From: Anaerolineae bacterium UTCFX2
GTDB lineage: Bacteria; Chloroflexota; Anaerolineae; Anaerolineales; UBA4823
Assembly: GCA_002050125.1 (NCBI GenBank)
Contig: MWTA01000038.1
Span: 1-64,000, forward strand
Direction of reading: 5' to 3'
Length of the DNA: 64,000 bases
In this document: in pieces, positions 1-9,200 of the stretch
Layout of the letters: each line of letters opens with the position of its first letter
How positions within the stretch are numbered: the first letter of the stretch is position 1
Position numbers and translations under genes: made by a program
Notes under the pieces: model-generated
The model's database searches: none
Told to the model about the DNA's origin: nothing
The model's input: the letters and a program-made list of their open reading frames with translations, nothing else

Positions 1-15
1 CCTGGAACAGGCAGC

Positions 16-552
16 ATGACATCTGAAACTATGGCTTGCATGGACCTCCCCAGAGAGGGCGGCAGCTACGCCCTCGAGCTAATCCTGCCCCAAGCTGCCC
101 GTTTGCAGATCGGCAGGTTGGGCGTCTTTAACTTTCCCGCGGGGCATTACATTTATACGGGCAGCGCCTTCGGTTCCGGCGGGCTGCATGCCCGTTTGAA
201 CCGCCACCTTTCCCCCTCAACAACCCACAAATTACACTGGCACATCGATTACCTGCGCCAGGTTGCCAGCCCTTGCGCGCTGATCTTATTCTCCCATGAA
301 CCTGAAAGAGACGTGGAAACCCGGCTGGAATGTCTTTGGAGCCAGCTCTTTCTGCGGATGCCCGAAAGCAGTCTGCCAGCGTTCGGGTTTGGCGCGAGCG
401 ACTGCGCCGCCGGCTGTGGAGCGCACCTGATTATGTTCCAAGCGCCGATCCTCCAACCGCTATTAGCGGAAGCGGCTGTCCGCCGCCGGATAGCCGCTTC
501 CGCAGGGGTTCAAACGGATTTGCTGCGTTTCTATACCTTACTGGTAAAATGA
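16..552 (+). CDS. DUF123 / GIY-YIG-like domain protein
   Basis: A 178-residue protein of the DUF123 family, a compact GIY-YIG-like fold found alone or fused to endonuclease III. The N-terminal half shows the family pattern: a YALEL strand, GHYIYTGSAFGSGGL at about residues 43-57, then RLNRHL and HWHIDYL. The YIYTG segment corresponds to the YIG part of the nuclease signature. Several conserved cysteines and a histidine (C128, C132, H135 region) lie in the second half. Nuclease activity is not proven for this family. The gene is followed 50 nt later by lspA on the same strand. The ATG at 16 lacks upstream context, so the start is provisional. Confidence 0.75.
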   Translation: MTSETMACMDLPREGGSYALELILPQAARLQIGRLGVFNFPAGHYIYTGSAFGSGGLHARLNRHLSPSTTHKLHWHIDYLRQVASPCALILFSHEPERDVETRLECLWSQLFLRMPESSLPAFGFGASDCAAGCGAHLIMFQAPILQPLLAEAAVRRRIAASAGVQTDLLRFYTLLVK

Positions 553-602
553 TCGCAGCAACCAGCGAGTTGCATGGATAAGCTCAACTTTCGGAGTGTA
601 TT

Positions 603-1160
603 TTGAAAAAATATCTACAGGATTACTTTTGGTTGTTCTTGGTTGCGGGAATCATTGTAGCGGTAGACCAGTTGACCAAAGCCTGGATTCGCCAGAACCT
701 CGTGCTTGGCGAGGTCTATCTCCCTGAATTCTGGCTTACAAATTATGCCCGCATACTTTATTGGAAAAACACCGGCGCCGCCTTTGGGATATTCCAGAAC
801 TTAGGTGGAGTCTTCACGGTTCTCCCATTCATCGTATCGGGCGCGATCCTGTACTACTTTCCCCAAGTCCCGTCCCAAGACTGGCTCATTCGCCTGGCGT
901 TGGGGATGCTGTTCGGAGGCGCAATCGGGAACCTAATCGACCGCCTGACCCTGGGATATGTAACCGATTTTATCTCGCTCGGTGAATTTCCGGTTTTTAA
1001 CATTGCCGATGCGAGCATATCAATTGGGGTGGTGGTGCTCTTTATTGGGATGTGGGTTCAGGAGCGCCGCAAAATGAATGCCTCCAAATCAACCGAAGAT
1101 GATTCAAGTGGTTCAAACATCGCCGAATCCACCCAATCTTCCGAGGGAAATTCAGGGTGA
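603..1160 (+). CDS. lspA: Lipoprotein signal peptidase (signal peptidase II)
   Basis: A 185-residue integral membrane aspartic protease that removes signal peptides from prolipoproteins after lipidation. Four hydrophobic segments are visible. The two family motifs that carry the catalytic aspartates are NLIDR (Asp at about 113) and FNIADASIS (Asp at about 136). VDQLTKAW near residues 20-27 and the NTGAAFG segment are also typical. The start is TTG at 603, preceded by CGGAG. The C-terminal tail of about 25 polar residues is a little longer than usual. The stop codon overlaps the GTG start of the next gene by 4 nt, so lspA and the pseudouridine synthase are translationally coupled, a common arrangement in bacteria. 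Confidence 0.95.
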   Translation: MKKYLQDYFWLFLVAGIIVAVDQLTKAWIRQNLVLGEVYLPEFWLTNYARILYWKNTGAAFGIFQNLGGVFTVLPFIVSGAILYYFPQVPSQDWLIRLALGMLFGGAIGNLIDRLTLGYVTDFISLGEFPVFNIADASISIGVVVLFIGMWVQERRKMNASKSTEDDSSGSNIAESTQSSEGNSG

Positions 1161-2089
1161 CTGACAGCCAGCCCACGGTGATCGATCTCACTTTCACCGC
1201 AGGACAACCAGAGCGGTTGGATAAATTTCTGACGGCGCACATGCCCGAATTCTCACGCACGCGCGTCCAGGACCTGATCAAAGACGGCTCGGTCACCGTG
1301 AACGGCGCGCCGCCGCGCAAAGCCGGGCAGATCCTGGAGACTAACGCTCACATCCGGGTGGTCCTCCCGCCGGTACAGCCCGGCGGAATCATCCCTGAGG
1401 CGATCGCCCTGGATATTATCTATGAGGACGACGACCTGATAGCGCTGAACAAGCCTGCGGGCATGGTCGTGCACCCGTCGGCAGGTCATTCATCCGGTAC
1501 TCTGGTGCACGCGGCGCTCGCGCACGCGCCTCAAATGGACGGCATAGGCGGCGAAAAGCGCCCCGGCGTGGTGCACCGCCTGGATAAGGACACCTCCGGT
1601 TTAATTCTGCTCGCCAAAAACAACCGCGCCTACGTCTGGCTGCAGGATCAATTTCGGCGCAGAGAGATTCAGAAAGCCTATCTCGCATTGGTCGATGGAC
1701 GCCCCCCGACACCGGACAGCAGGATCGAAGCTCCCATCGGGCGGGATGCGCGCACGCGCCGAAAAATGGCAATCGTCACCCCGGAGCAGGGTCGCCAGGC
1801 GGTCAGCGAATACCACACCCTGGAGACCTTCCCCAACCACACATTTTTGAAAATCCACCCGATCACCGGTCGGACGCATCAGATACGCCTGCATCTCGCA
1901 TTTATCAATTGCCCGGTCGCAGGCGACACGGTTTATGGGCGCAAACGCTCGACCATCCCAGTCGCCCGGCATTTCCTGCACGCCTGGCGGTTGACCCTGC
2001 GTCTGCCGGGGCAATCCAACCCGATCACTTTCGAAGCGCCGCTGCCGGAGGACCTCGAACGCCTGCTGCAATCGCTGCGCCGCGCCTGA
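1157..2089 (+). CDS. rluD: RluA/RluD-family 23S rRNA pseudouridine synthase
   Basis: A 310-residue RluA-family pseudouridine synthase. An S4 RNA-binding domain occupies about residues 10-75 (RLDKFLTAHMPEFSRTRVQ). The catalytic domain contains the signature HRLDKDTSGL with the catalytic aspartate at about residue 143, and GRTHQIRLH further on. By homology it converts specific uridines in large-subunit rRNA to pseudouridine. The S4 domain and length fit RluD best, but RluC or another paralogue cannot be excluded without alignment. The GTG start at 1157 overlaps the lspA stop. Confidence 0.9.
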   Translation: MTDSQPTVIDLTFTAGQPERLDKFLTAHMPEFSRTRVQDLIKDGSVTVNGAPPRKAGQILETNAHIRVVLPPVQPGGIIPEAIALDIIYEDDDLIALNKPAGMVVHPSAGHSSGTLVHAALAHAPQMDGIGGEKRPGVVHRLDKDTSGLILLAKNNRAYVWLQDQFRRREIQKAYLALVDGRPPTPDSRIEAPIGRDARTRRKMAIVTPEQGRQAVSEYHTLETFPNHTFLKIHPITGRTHQIRLHLAFINCPVAGDTVYGRKRSTIPVARHFLHAWRLTLRLPGQSNPITFEAPLPEDLERLLQSLRRA

Positions 2090-2125
2090 CAGGCGCCGCC
2101 AAACTACGAAAATAAGGAGCCAGAG

Positions 2126-3160
2126 ATGCAAACCATCGATTTGCGATCCGATACGGTTTCGCTGCCCACCCCGGAGATGCGCCGCCGCATGGCAGAAGCC
2201 GAACTAGGCGACGACGTGTACGGGGAAGACCCCACCGTGAACCAACTTCAGGCGGAGACCGCCCGTTTGCTGGGAAAAGAAGCTGGGCTTTTTGTGCCAT
2301 CGGGGACGATGGGAAATCTGGTTGGGATACTCGCCCACTGCACCCGCGGCGATGAGGTAATCCTGGGAAACAAATCGCATACCTTCCTTTACGAAGCCGG
2401 CGGCATTTCGGTTTTGGGCGGGGTGCATTCTTGTCAGATTCCCAACCAGCCGGATGGCACGCTGCTTTTGGAGGAGATCGAAGCGGCGATCCGCCCGCCC
2501 GACCCCCATCATCCGATTACGCGCTTGATTTCAATCGAGAACACCCATAATCGCTGCGGCGGCGTGGCGCTAAGCCGCGAATACACCCAACAGGTCGGCG
2601 AACTGGCGCGCCAGCACGACCTGAAACTCCACCTGGACGGCGCCAGGTTGTTCAACGCCGCGGTTGCCTGCGGCGTTCCCGCCGCGAAACTTGCAGCGCC
2701 GGCAGACTCGGTCACCATTTGCCTGAGCAAAGGCTTATGCGCGCCGGTAGGTTCGGTTTTATGCGGCAGCCAGGAGTATATCCACCGGGCTCACCGTTTG
2801 CGCAAGATTCTGGGCGGCGGAATGCGCCAGGCTGGGGTGCTGGCCGCCGCCGGGCTGGTCGCGCTGGAACAGATGACCAACCGGCTGGCGGAGGATCACC
2901 GCCGCGCCGCGCGCCTGGCAGACGGGTTGTCGCAGATACCGGGCGTGCAGTTCGACCCTGCCAAACCGCCAACCAACATGGTCTTCCTGGATCTCGAAGT
3001 CCCAATCACGTTGACAGCCGTCCAGGTCGCCGAGCTTTTGAAAGCCCGCGGCATTCAGGTCGGCGTGGTCGGACCCAGGCGGTTCCGCCTGGTGACCCAT
3101 TATTGGATCGACGACGCCGCGATCGAACAGGTCATTTCCGCTTTTACGGAAATTCTGTAA
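2126..3160 (+). CDS. ltaE: Low-specificity L-threonine aldolase
   Basis: A 344-residue fold-type I PLP enzyme that cleaves L-threonine or L-allo-threonine to glycine and acetaldehyde. Visible motifs are the N-terminal [15 protein letters not shown], the EDPTVNQL segment, [10 protein letters not shown] (cofactor-binding Asp) and [11 protein letters not shown], with the PLP lysine at about residue 202. The length is normal for the family. An AAGGAG Shine-Dalgarno lies 8 nt before the ATG. It follows the rluD-type gene by 36 nt and is probably co-transcribed with it. Confidence 0.93.
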   Translation: MQTIDLRSDTVSLPTPEMRRRMAEAELGDDVYGEDPTVNQLQAETARLLGKEAGLFVPSGTMGNLVGILAHCTRGDEVILGNKSHTFLYEAGGISVLGGVHSCQIPNQPDGTLLLEEIEAAIRPPDPHHPITRLISIENTHNRCGGVALSREYTQQVGELARQHDLKLHLDGARLFNAAVACGVPAAKLAAPADSVTICLSKGLCAPVGSVLCGSQEYIHRAHRLRKILGGGMRQAGVLAAAGLVALEQMTNRLAEDHRRAARLADGLSQIPGVQFDPAKPPTNMVFLDLEVPITLTAVQVAELLKARGIQVGVVGPRRFRLVTHYWIDDAAIEQVISAFTEIL

Positions 3161-3172
3161 AAACACAGCGCA

Positions 3173-3181
3173 TGTTATAAT
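3173..3181 (+). promoter_or_regulatory. Extended -10 promoter for the purine nucleoside phosphorylase gene
   Basis: The sequence TGTTATAAT is an extended -10 element (TGnTATAAT). No good -35 is seen 17 nt upstream, as expected for an extended -10 promoter. The predicted start is near 3188, leaving a short leader with a Shine-Dalgarno before the ATG at 3204. Confidence 0.55.
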
Positions 3182-3203
3182 ATTCACAACTTAAGGTTAG
3201 AAG

Positions 3204-4046
3204 ATGACAGAATTTGTTACGCTTGCCCAAATCGATGAAGCCAGCGCCGCAGTGCGCGCCAGGCTGGAAGCGTCCCCGCGCGTGGGGATGATCCTTGGGT
3301 CCGGTCTGGGAAGTCTGGCGGATCAAATTGAGCAGCCTGTTCACATCCCTTATCGCCAAATACCGCATTGGCCCGTTTCGACCGTGATCGGACATGAGGG
3401 TCGCCTGGTAGCCGGGCAACTGGAAGGTCAACCGGTAATGGTAATGCAGGGTCGTTCGCATTACTACGAAGGTTACAGCATGTCTCAAATCACGCTGCCC
3501 GTGAGGGTGATGCGCCGTCTTGGGATCGACATCGTCATCATCACGAACGCGGCTGGAGGGGTCAACCCAAGTTTCGAACCGGGGCAGGTGATGCTGATCG
3601 TGGATCACCTCAACCTGATCGGTATGGCGGGCTTGAACCCGCTGCGCGGACCCAACCTGGACGAACTCGGACCCCGTTTCCCGGATATGAGCGTGCCGTA
3701 TGACCCCGCGCTGCGCCAACTCGCCCTCGAAGCCGCGCAGGAAAAGGGCATCTTGCTCCAACAGGGCGTCTACGCCTCTCTGGCGGGTCCTTCCTTCGAA
3801 ACCCCTGCCGAATTGCGGTTTCTGCGCAGCGCCGGGGCAGACGCGGTGGGTATGTCCACCGTCCCTGAAGTCATCGTTGCCCGTCACGCCGGCATGCGCG
3901 TCCTGGGCTTTTCCGGGATCAGCAATAAAGCGAACCTGGATGGCAGCACAATCACGACCCATGAGGAGGTCCTCGAAGCTGGAGAGAAAATTGCACCTCA
4001 GTTATTGAGCTTACTGCGCGGCGTTTTGCGCCGTCTATTTGCTTGA
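3204..4046 (+). CDS. punA: Purine nucleoside phosphorylase, trimeric type
   Basis: A 280-residue purine nucleoside phosphorylase that splits (deoxy)inosine and guanosine with phosphate into base and sugar 1-phosphate for purine salvage. Family motifs in order are GSGLGSL (phosphate binding, about residues 31-37), MQGRSHYYEGY, ITNAAGGVNPSF, GPSFETPAE and VGMSTVPEVIVARH. The last one and SGISNKAN place it in the trimeric PNP/MTAP family, on the PNP side. The salvage enzymes hpt and guaB occur elsewhere in the window. Confidence 0.93.
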   Translation: MTEFVTLAQIDEASAAVRARLEASPRVGMILGSGLGSLADQIEQPVHIPYRQIPHWPVSTVIGHEGRLVAGQLEGQPVMVMQGRSHYYEGYSMSQITLPVRVMRRLGIDIVIITNAAGGVNPSFEPGQVMLIVDHLNLIGMAGLNPLRGPNLDELGPRFPDMSVPYDPALRQLALEAAQEKGILLQQGVYASLAGPSFETPAELRFLRSAGADAVGMSTVPEVIVARHAGMRVLGFSGISNKANLDGSTITTHEEVLEAGEKIAPQLLSLLRGVLRRLFA

Positions 4047-4097
4047 TATTATTGGACAAAATTACCGGCTCTGGATTATCCCCTACCTTGGAGCGGC

Positions 4098-4814
4098 ATG
4101 GAGGAAGCACTCAGCTTTTTTCGCGCCTTTGAGATGTGGATTTACCTGCTTCTCGGGCTTGGGGGGTTGATCTACATCAGGAAATTTATTCTTGCCTGGC
4201 AAGATTTGCGTGGAGCTACCTTTGGGCTTGAGCGTGAAAGCGCCCAGGCGCGATTAAACCAGTCTGCCAGCGTTCTTGTATTGTTTTTAACGATGATTTT
4301 GACCGAGTTTATTCTGGTTTCTTTTATTGCCCCCGCGATGCCCGGTATCGCTTCGCTGCCAACCCCCACGCTCAATCTATTGGCGACCCCCACGACCACG
4401 CTGCTTGCCGGAACCCAGCAAACCGCCCCGGTTGGAGCTGCGACGCCCACGGGGCTGGCGGAAACCATCCCAGCCATCAGCAGCGGGTGCGTCCCCAACG
4501 AAGTCGAAATCGTCATCCCGCAAAATGGCGAAGAAATCCGCGGCGTGATCCCGGTGGTGGGCACCGCCAACACCCCGAATTTTGGCTTTTATAAATTTGA
4601 GATCAAGAGACCGGAAGAAGCCGTGTGGCTCACAATCCAGGCGGGAAATGTCCCCATCGATAACGGAAAACTCGGCGATTGGGATACCTCGCGCCTTTCT
4701 CCGGGCGAGTACCAGTTGGCTCTCGTCGTGGTTGATAATCAGGCAAAACCATCCGAGCCCTGCATTGTACAGGTGCGCGTTTCTCCCCCTCCCGAGGTCA
4801 CTCCCGGTCCCTAG
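4098..4814 (+). CDS. Membrane-anchored protein with Thr/Pro linker and Ig-like exported domain
   Basis: A 238-residue protein of unknown function. Two hydrophobic segments (about residues 14-30 and 55-80) flank a short charged loop. A Pro/Thr/Ala linker (about 85-130) follows, then a C-terminal domain of about 95 residues beginning CVPNEVEIVIPQNGEEI. That domain reads as an Ig/FN3-like beta sandwich (GVIPVVGTA, then WLTIQ, then SPGEYQLALVVVD). Two cysteines (in CVPN and EPCIV) may form a disulfide across it. This layout suggests a domain held outside the membrane. No enzymatic motif is visible. A GNAT gene follows 15 nt later. Confidence 0.7.
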   Translation: MEEALSFFRAFEMWIYLLLGLGGLIYIRKFILAWQDLRGATFGLERESAQARLNQSASVLVLFLTMILTEFILVSFIAPAMPGIASLPTPTLNLLATPTTTLLAGTQQTAPVGAATPTGLAETIPAISSGCVPNEVEIVIPQNGEEIRGVIPVVGTANTPNFGFYKFEIKRPEEAVWLTIQAGNVPIDNGKLGDWDTSRLSPGEYQLALVVVDNQAKPSEPCIVQVRVSPPPEVTPGP

Positions 4815-4829
4815 AAGGTATGCCTAGCG

Positions 4830-5372
4830 ATGCCAGAAATCCAAATCCGTCCCGTTTTGCCAGGCGATATCGCCGAGTTGATCGAACTGGATCATTCGTA
4901 TTCCAGCGATCTGGTCTGGCAAATGGATTTCAAACACGACCGCCTGCATGGTCAGATCAATATTGCGTTTCGCAAAGTGAATCTGCCCCGCTCGGTGCGC
5001 CATGAAGTCCCGCGACCGCCGCGCACCCTGGCGGATGACTGGCAGCGCTTCTCCGGCATGCTGGTGGCAGCCATCGAGGAGCAGCCGGTTGGGTACATCA
5101 GCATCCTTCTGGATCCCATCACACGGGCTGCCTGGATCCCCGACCTGCTGGTCAACCGTCCGCTGCGCCGTCAGGGCATCGGAAGCGCATTGCTGCTCTC
5201 CGCCGCGGACTGGGCAACCACCAAAGACAGCCGCGATATGGTGCTGGAAATTCAGCCGCGCAACGGACCTGCCATCGAAATGGCGCTCAAGCTGGGCTTT
5301 GAATTCTGCGGTTACAACGATTTTTACTACCCGGTTAATGAGATCGGATTGTTCTTTCGGAAATCCTTTTAG
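4830..5372 (+). CDS. GNAT-family N-acetyltransferase
   Basis: A 180-residue acetyl-CoA-dependent N-acetyltransferase of the GNAT fold. The N-terminal strand IQIRPVLPGDIAEL is typical. The acetyl-CoA pyrophosphate loop is RRQGIGSALL (Q/RxxGxG/A) at about residues 115-124. The later segment LEIQPRNGPAIEMALKLGF, followed by GYNDFYYP, matches motif B. The substrate cannot be inferred. It lies 15 nt after the Ig-like membrane protein and may be in the same transcript. Confidence 0.85.
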   Translation: MPEIQIRPVLPGDIAELIELDHSYSSDLVWQMDFKHDRLHGQINIAFRKVNLPRSVRHEVPRPPRTLADDWQRFSGMLVAAIEEQPVGYISILLDPITRAAWIPDLLVNRPLRRQGIGSALLLSAADWATTKDSRDMVLEIQPRNGPAIEMALKLGFEFCGYNDFYYPVNEIGLFFRKSF

Positions 5373-5419
5373 TTTGCGATGAGCTGCCGCTTTGCAGCCT
5401 TATTGACCACCTTATTGAA

Positions 5420-7393
5420 ATGCACGATCTGTTGATCAGTTCGCTCCGAACGTTAAATAGCTTTCTTGCAGCCGGGATCGCCATCACAGCCTTCTCGCTG
5501 CTGCTCTATGCCTTATCGTTCAACTTGCGCGATTGGGTGGCGCGCTCGTTTACAATCATCCTGGCGTGTGTGGTAACCGTGTTCGTTGGCGAGGCGTTGA
5601 GCAGCGTCGCGCCGACCCAGGAGCTGCTGGAGTTCTGGCTGCATTTTCAATGGGTGGGCATCATCATCCTTCCCGCGGCTTACCTGCATTTTTCAGACGC
5701 CCTGCTCGCCACAACCGGACGACCATCGCGGGGACGGCGCCGCATCGCCATCCGCCTGATGGATCTGATCGCGATTGGCTTTTTGCTGGCGCTGCCAACT
5801 GGCTTCCTGGTAGGACCCATGGTCGCGGAGGCGGTCCCGATCCCCCATCTTCAGCGCACCGGGGTGACCTGGGTGTTTGCGCTGTTTTACGCCATCGCCA
5901 TGCTGGTTTCCTGGATCAACTTCTGGAGAGCCTACAAACGCACCGTGACGAGCACAACCCGGCGCCGAATGACCTACCTGATCGCCGGGGCGCTTGCGCC
6001 TGCCTTGGGTTCATACCCATACCTCCTTTTCGGTTCGGGGATCGCTGCCCGCTCTCCGTTGTTGTTCTGGTTCACGGTAACCTTCAGCAATCTGTTGATC
6101 ACTTTCCTGTTGGTGCTGATGGCTTACGCGGTCGCGTTTTTTGGCGTTCCCTGGCCAGACCGGGTAGTCAAACGCCGCTTATTCAAATGGCTGATGCGCG
6201 GACCGGTCACCGCTTCCACGGTCCTGGTTTTAACCACCACTTTCCGCCGTTTGGGTGTGCGCGCCGGGGTGGATCTTTCGGCGATTATCCCGGTGATCAT
6301 GGTCGGCGCGATCCTGTTGTTGGAGCATTTAATTACCCTGGTCGCCCCCATCTGGGAACGCTGGCTTTTCTTTGGAAAAGACCGATCGGAAATGGAACTT
6401 TTGCAAACGCTTGACGAACGTTTGCTCACCCTGGGAGACCTGCAGCAGTTTTTAGAGGCAATTCTGGCGGCGGTGTGCGACCGCCTACAGGCGCCTCAGG
6501 CTTTTATCGCTACCCTGGGATCTCAAGAGATCGAGACTTTGATCATCGTAGGAGGTGAAAAATCGCTTAAGAATGAAGATTTTCCGGTCAGTTCAATTCG
6601 CGCCGCCGCCAGCGATGGCGGCAGCCGTCCGCTGTTCGCCTGGGGCGATTACTGGATCGTTCCATTAACGGACCTGGACGACCAACCGAACGATCTGATC
6701 GGCTTGCTGGGCGTCTGGCGTCATCCGGATCAGGAACTCGATCACGAGCAGTTGGACGACCTGTTGCTATTGAGCCGCCGGGCAGCCCTGGCAATCGGCG
6801 ACCGCTACCGCCAGGAGCAGGCGTTTAGCTCGTTAGAAGAGCTCTCGCCAGAAATCGAGATGATCCAACGCTTGCGCGCCGCTTCGCGCTACGCCGGCAC
6901 GGACGTGCTGACTTCGCCGGAAATTCCCATCAAAGAAAGCGACCTCTCTTCGCTCGTAAAAGATGCCCTGACCCATTATTGGGGGGGTCCCAAGCTGACC
7001 GGCAGCCCGCTGCTAAATTTGCGGGTTGTGCGGCAAACCGCTCAGACGCAAAAGGAAAGCTCGATCAACGCCCTGCGCTCGATTTTGCGCAAGGCGATCG
7101 AGCACGTCCGCCCGGAAGGAGAAAGGCGCTTTACAGCGGATTGGATTTTGTATAATATATTGGAAATGAAGTTTCTCGAAGGTCGCAAGGTTCGGGAAGT
7201 CGCCATGCGGCTGGCAATGTCCGAAGCCGACCTCTACCGCAAACAACGCGTGGCAATCGAGGCAGTCGCACAGGCAATCATTGAAATGGAACAGGATGCG
7301 CTCCGGGAGGGATCGCTGCCTGGTCTAGACGATCTGAATTTCAAACAAAAAATCGAGGAATATGCACGGGGAGGAGTTCTTAATGGTGAATAA
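5420..7393 (+). CDS. Membrane sensor protein: multi-TM domain, GAF domain, possible C-terminal HTH
   Basis: A 657-residue protein. About residues 10-300 form an N-terminal multi-pass membrane region (seven or eight hydrophobic stretches) like the sensor part of 7TM histidine kinases. A short charged link (FFGKDRSEMELLQTLDERL) leads to a GAF-like domain at about 330-475. No H-box or HATPase motif follows, so it is not a histidine kinase. The last 130 residues (from about 510) are helical and basic and contain REVAMRLAMSEADLYRKQR, which reads like a helix-turn-helix. I infer a membrane-bound one-component sensor or regulator, with moderate uncertainty. Its stop overlaps the start of the S1-repeat gene by 11 nt, so the two are coupled. 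Confidence 0.7.
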   Translation: MHDLLISSLRTLNSFLAAGIAITAFSLLLYALSFNLRDWVARSFTIILACVVTVFVGEALSSVAPTQELLEFWLHFQWVGIIILPAAYLHFSDALLATTGRPSRGRRRIAIRLMDLIAIGFLLALPTGFLVGPMVAEAVPIPHLQRTGVTWVFALFYAIAMLVSWINFWRAYKRTVTSTTRRRMTYLIAGALAPALGSYPYLLFGSGIAARSPLLFWFTVTFSNLLITFLLVLMAYAVAFFGVPWPDRVVKRRLFKWLMRGPVTASTVLVLTTTFRRLGVRAGVDLSAIIPVIMVGAILLLEHLITLVAPIWERWLFFGKDRSEMELLQTLDERLLTLGDLQQFLEAILAAVCDRLQAPQAFIATLGSQEIETLIIVGGEKSLKNEDFPVSSIRAAASDGGSRPLFAWGDYWIVPLTDLDDQPNDLIGLLGVWRHPDQELDHEQLDDLLLLSRRAALAIGDRYRQEQAFSSLEELSPEIEMIQRLRAASRYAGTDVLTSPEIPIKESDLSSLVKDALTHYWGGPKLTGSPLLNLRVVRQTAQTQKESSINALRSILRKAIEHVRPEGERRFTADWILYNILEMKFLEGRKVREVAMRLAMSEADLYRKQRVAIEAVAQAIIEMEQDALREGSLPGLDDLNFKQKIEEYARGGVLNGE

Positions 7394-8375
7394 ATCTCGT
7401 CACTATCAAGAGCAAATTGAACCACCACAGCCAATGGATGAATCCTGGTGGGAAGCCGTTTTGGCGCAAGAGGATGAACAAATCGAATCAAACCTGGGGC
7501 GTTCCGCCCGCGCGTCAGCCGCAGTCTCGCATTGGGATGAGCTAAGGCACGATCAACTCGGTGAAGATGAATACCTGAACTGGGAACAAGCATTCGAGCT
7601 GTATGAACAGGATCAGGTCATCCGCCTGGCTGTCTCCGGCTGTAATCGGGGGGGGCTGCTGGTCAGCGGAGAGCATTTGCACGGCTTTGTTCCGCTCTCG
7701 CACCTGGTCGAATACCCATGCCAGAGCGAAGACCCGGAAAGCTGGCTTGCCACCTATCTCGATCGCATGCTCGACTTAAAAGTGATCGAATGCGACCGCG
7801 AACGTGGGCGCGTCGTCTTCTCCGAACGAGCCGCCCAATCCCACCCTGGCAGCCGAAATACCCTGCTTACCAACCTTACTCCGGGTAATTGCGCCAAGGG
7901 GATCGTAACTAACATCACAGATTTCGGGGTGTTTGTTGATTTGGGGGGCGTCGAAGGGCTGGTGCACGTTTCCGAGATTTCCTGGGGACGGGTGCAGCAC
8001 CCTTCGGGAGTGGTCTCGCTGGGGCAGGAAGTGGTCGTGTATGTGATCTCCGTCGATCCAAAACGGGCGCGCGTCGCCCTCAGCCTCAAGCGCCTGCACA
8101 AGAACCCCTGGGAGACTGCTGAAATCCGCTACGTTCCGGGTCAGATCGCCGACGCGGTGATCACCAGCATCGTCCCTTTCGGGGCGTTCGCCCGGCTTGA
8201 AGAGGGTTTGGATGGTTTGATCCACGTATCCGAGATCGCCTCTGGCGACGACCCGGACGCGCTCGCCGGGTTGTTCGAAGGTCAACCGGTGCGCGTGCGG
8301 ATTTTACACGTCGATGCGCCAAAACAGCGCCTGGGGCTCAGCCTGAAGTTGAACGACGAGCTTGTCTTGAGCTGA
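7383..8375 (+). CDS. S1 RNA-binding repeat protein (ribosomal protein S1-like)
   Basis: A 330-residue protein with three S1/OB-fold RNA-binding repeats. The first is divergent (GGLLVSGEHLHGFVPLSHL, about residues 80-98). The second is canonical (GIVTNITDFGVFVDLGG, then VEGLVHVSEISWG, about 175-205). The third contains VPFGAFARLEEGLDGLIHVS near 265-284. It probably binds mRNA and acts in translation or RNA turnover, like a short RpsA. I chose the ATG at 7383 over the one at 7362 because GGGGAGGAG at 7368-7376 is ideally spaced for it. It overlaps the upstream sensor gene, which suggests translational coupling. Confidence 0.85.
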   Translation: MVNKSRHYQEQIEPPQPMDESWWEAVLAQEDEQIESNLGRSARASAAVSHWDELRHDQLGEDEYLNWEQAFELYEQDQVIRLAVSGCNRGGLLVSGEHLHGFVPLSHLVEYPCQSEDPESWLATYLDRMLDLKVIECDRERGRVVFSERAAQSHPGSRNTLLTNLTPGNCAKGIVTNITDFGVFVDLGGVEGLVHVSEISWGRVQHPSGVVSLGQEVVVYVISVDPKRARVALSLKRLHKNPWETAEIRYVPGQIADAVITSIVPFGAFARLEEGLDGLIHVSEIASGDDPDALAGLFEGQPVRVRILHVDAPKQRLGLSLKLNDELVLS

Positions 8376-8471
8376 TCGTTCGCGTGCAGTCAGCTTACCT
8401 GTTAGTCGCGCGCGGGGAACATATCAGATGGGCTTTGTTCGGGTTAGCACATTCTACTGTTTACTTCCATC

Positions 8472-9098
8472 ATGAAGGACCTGTGGAAGATCCTTTTCAG
8501 TGTTTTTGCCACGCTGTTGGGGGTCGGACTTATTTTGCTAGTCAGCGCGCCGCCGCGCGGTCATTCGATCCAATTGGAACCGCTTCCATCGCCTGCCCCG
8601 CTCATCATCCACGTCACAGGCGCTGTCGAATATCCAGGAGTCTATCAACTGCCGCCCGGCAGCCGGATACAGGACGCGGTCCTGGCAGCCGGCGGCTTTG
8701 CAGCCCTGGCTGATGAGGGGGCGCTCAACCTGGCAGCCAGGCTGGAGGACGGCGGTCAGATCGACATCCCAGCCCTCACGCCCACGCCTAACTTCGTTCA
8801 AATTACCGAACCCGGTCCGCCTACAGCCACTGCGCCGCCAGCCGCGACCGAAACGCCGACTCCCAGACCCGTTTTCCCGATCGATATCAACACCGCCTCT
8901 CAGCTTGAGTTAGAGCTTCTCCCGCAGATTGGTCCCGTGCGCGCCGCGCGCATCGTCGCTTACCGCCAATCGCACGGCTTCTTCCACAGCATCGAGGATG
9001 TTCGTAAAGTGTACGACATCAATCCCGAGGTCTTCGCCGCGATCCGCGATCTGATCACCGCCTCTGAACCGCCTGCAGCCACCCCCACCCCCACATGA
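8472..9098 (+). CDS. comEA: ComEA-like DNA-binding protein (SLBB plus helix-hairpin-helix)
   Basis: A 208-residue protein with an N-terminal membrane anchor (about residues 7-24), an SLBB domain (about 43-100, with HVTGAVEYPGVYQLPPGSR), a Pro/Thr linker (about 110-135) and a C-terminal ComEA-type helix-hairpin-helix pair (DINTASQLELELLPQIGPV, then ARIVAYR). Related proteins bind incoming DNA at the outer face of the membrane during natural transformation. A ComM-like ATPase gene at 41606 and recO at 22758 are also in the window, but no comEC is visible nearby. Confidence 0.85.
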   Translation: MKDLWKILFSVFATLLGVGLILLVSAPPRGHSIQLEPLPSPAPLIIHVTGAVEYPGVYQLPPGSRIQDAVLAAGGFAALADEGALNLAARLEDGGQIDIPALTPTPNFVQITEPGPPTATAPPAATETPTPRPVFPIDINTASQLELELLPQIGPVRAARIVAYRQSHGFFHSIEDVRKVYDINPEVFAAIRDLITASEPPAATPTPT

Positions 9099-9128
9099 TC
9101 CAGCCCGCTCTGCTGGGCGTTAACTAAG

Positions 9129-9170
9129 AAAATCCCCGCCGCGCAGCCTTCTGAGGCTGATCGGCGGGGA
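9129..9170 (-). terminator. Intrinsic terminator between comEA-like and methyltransferase genes
   Basis: TCCCCGCCG (9133-9141) pairs with CGGCGGGGA (9162-9170), with an inner CAGCCT/AGGCTG stem. On the minus strand the hairpin is followed by TTTTC, so it terminates the methyltransferase operon. It may act in both directions because the comEA-like gene converges on it. Confidence 0.8.
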
Positions 9171-9200
9171 ACATTCCTTAGTCTGCGTGAACAATCCGCG

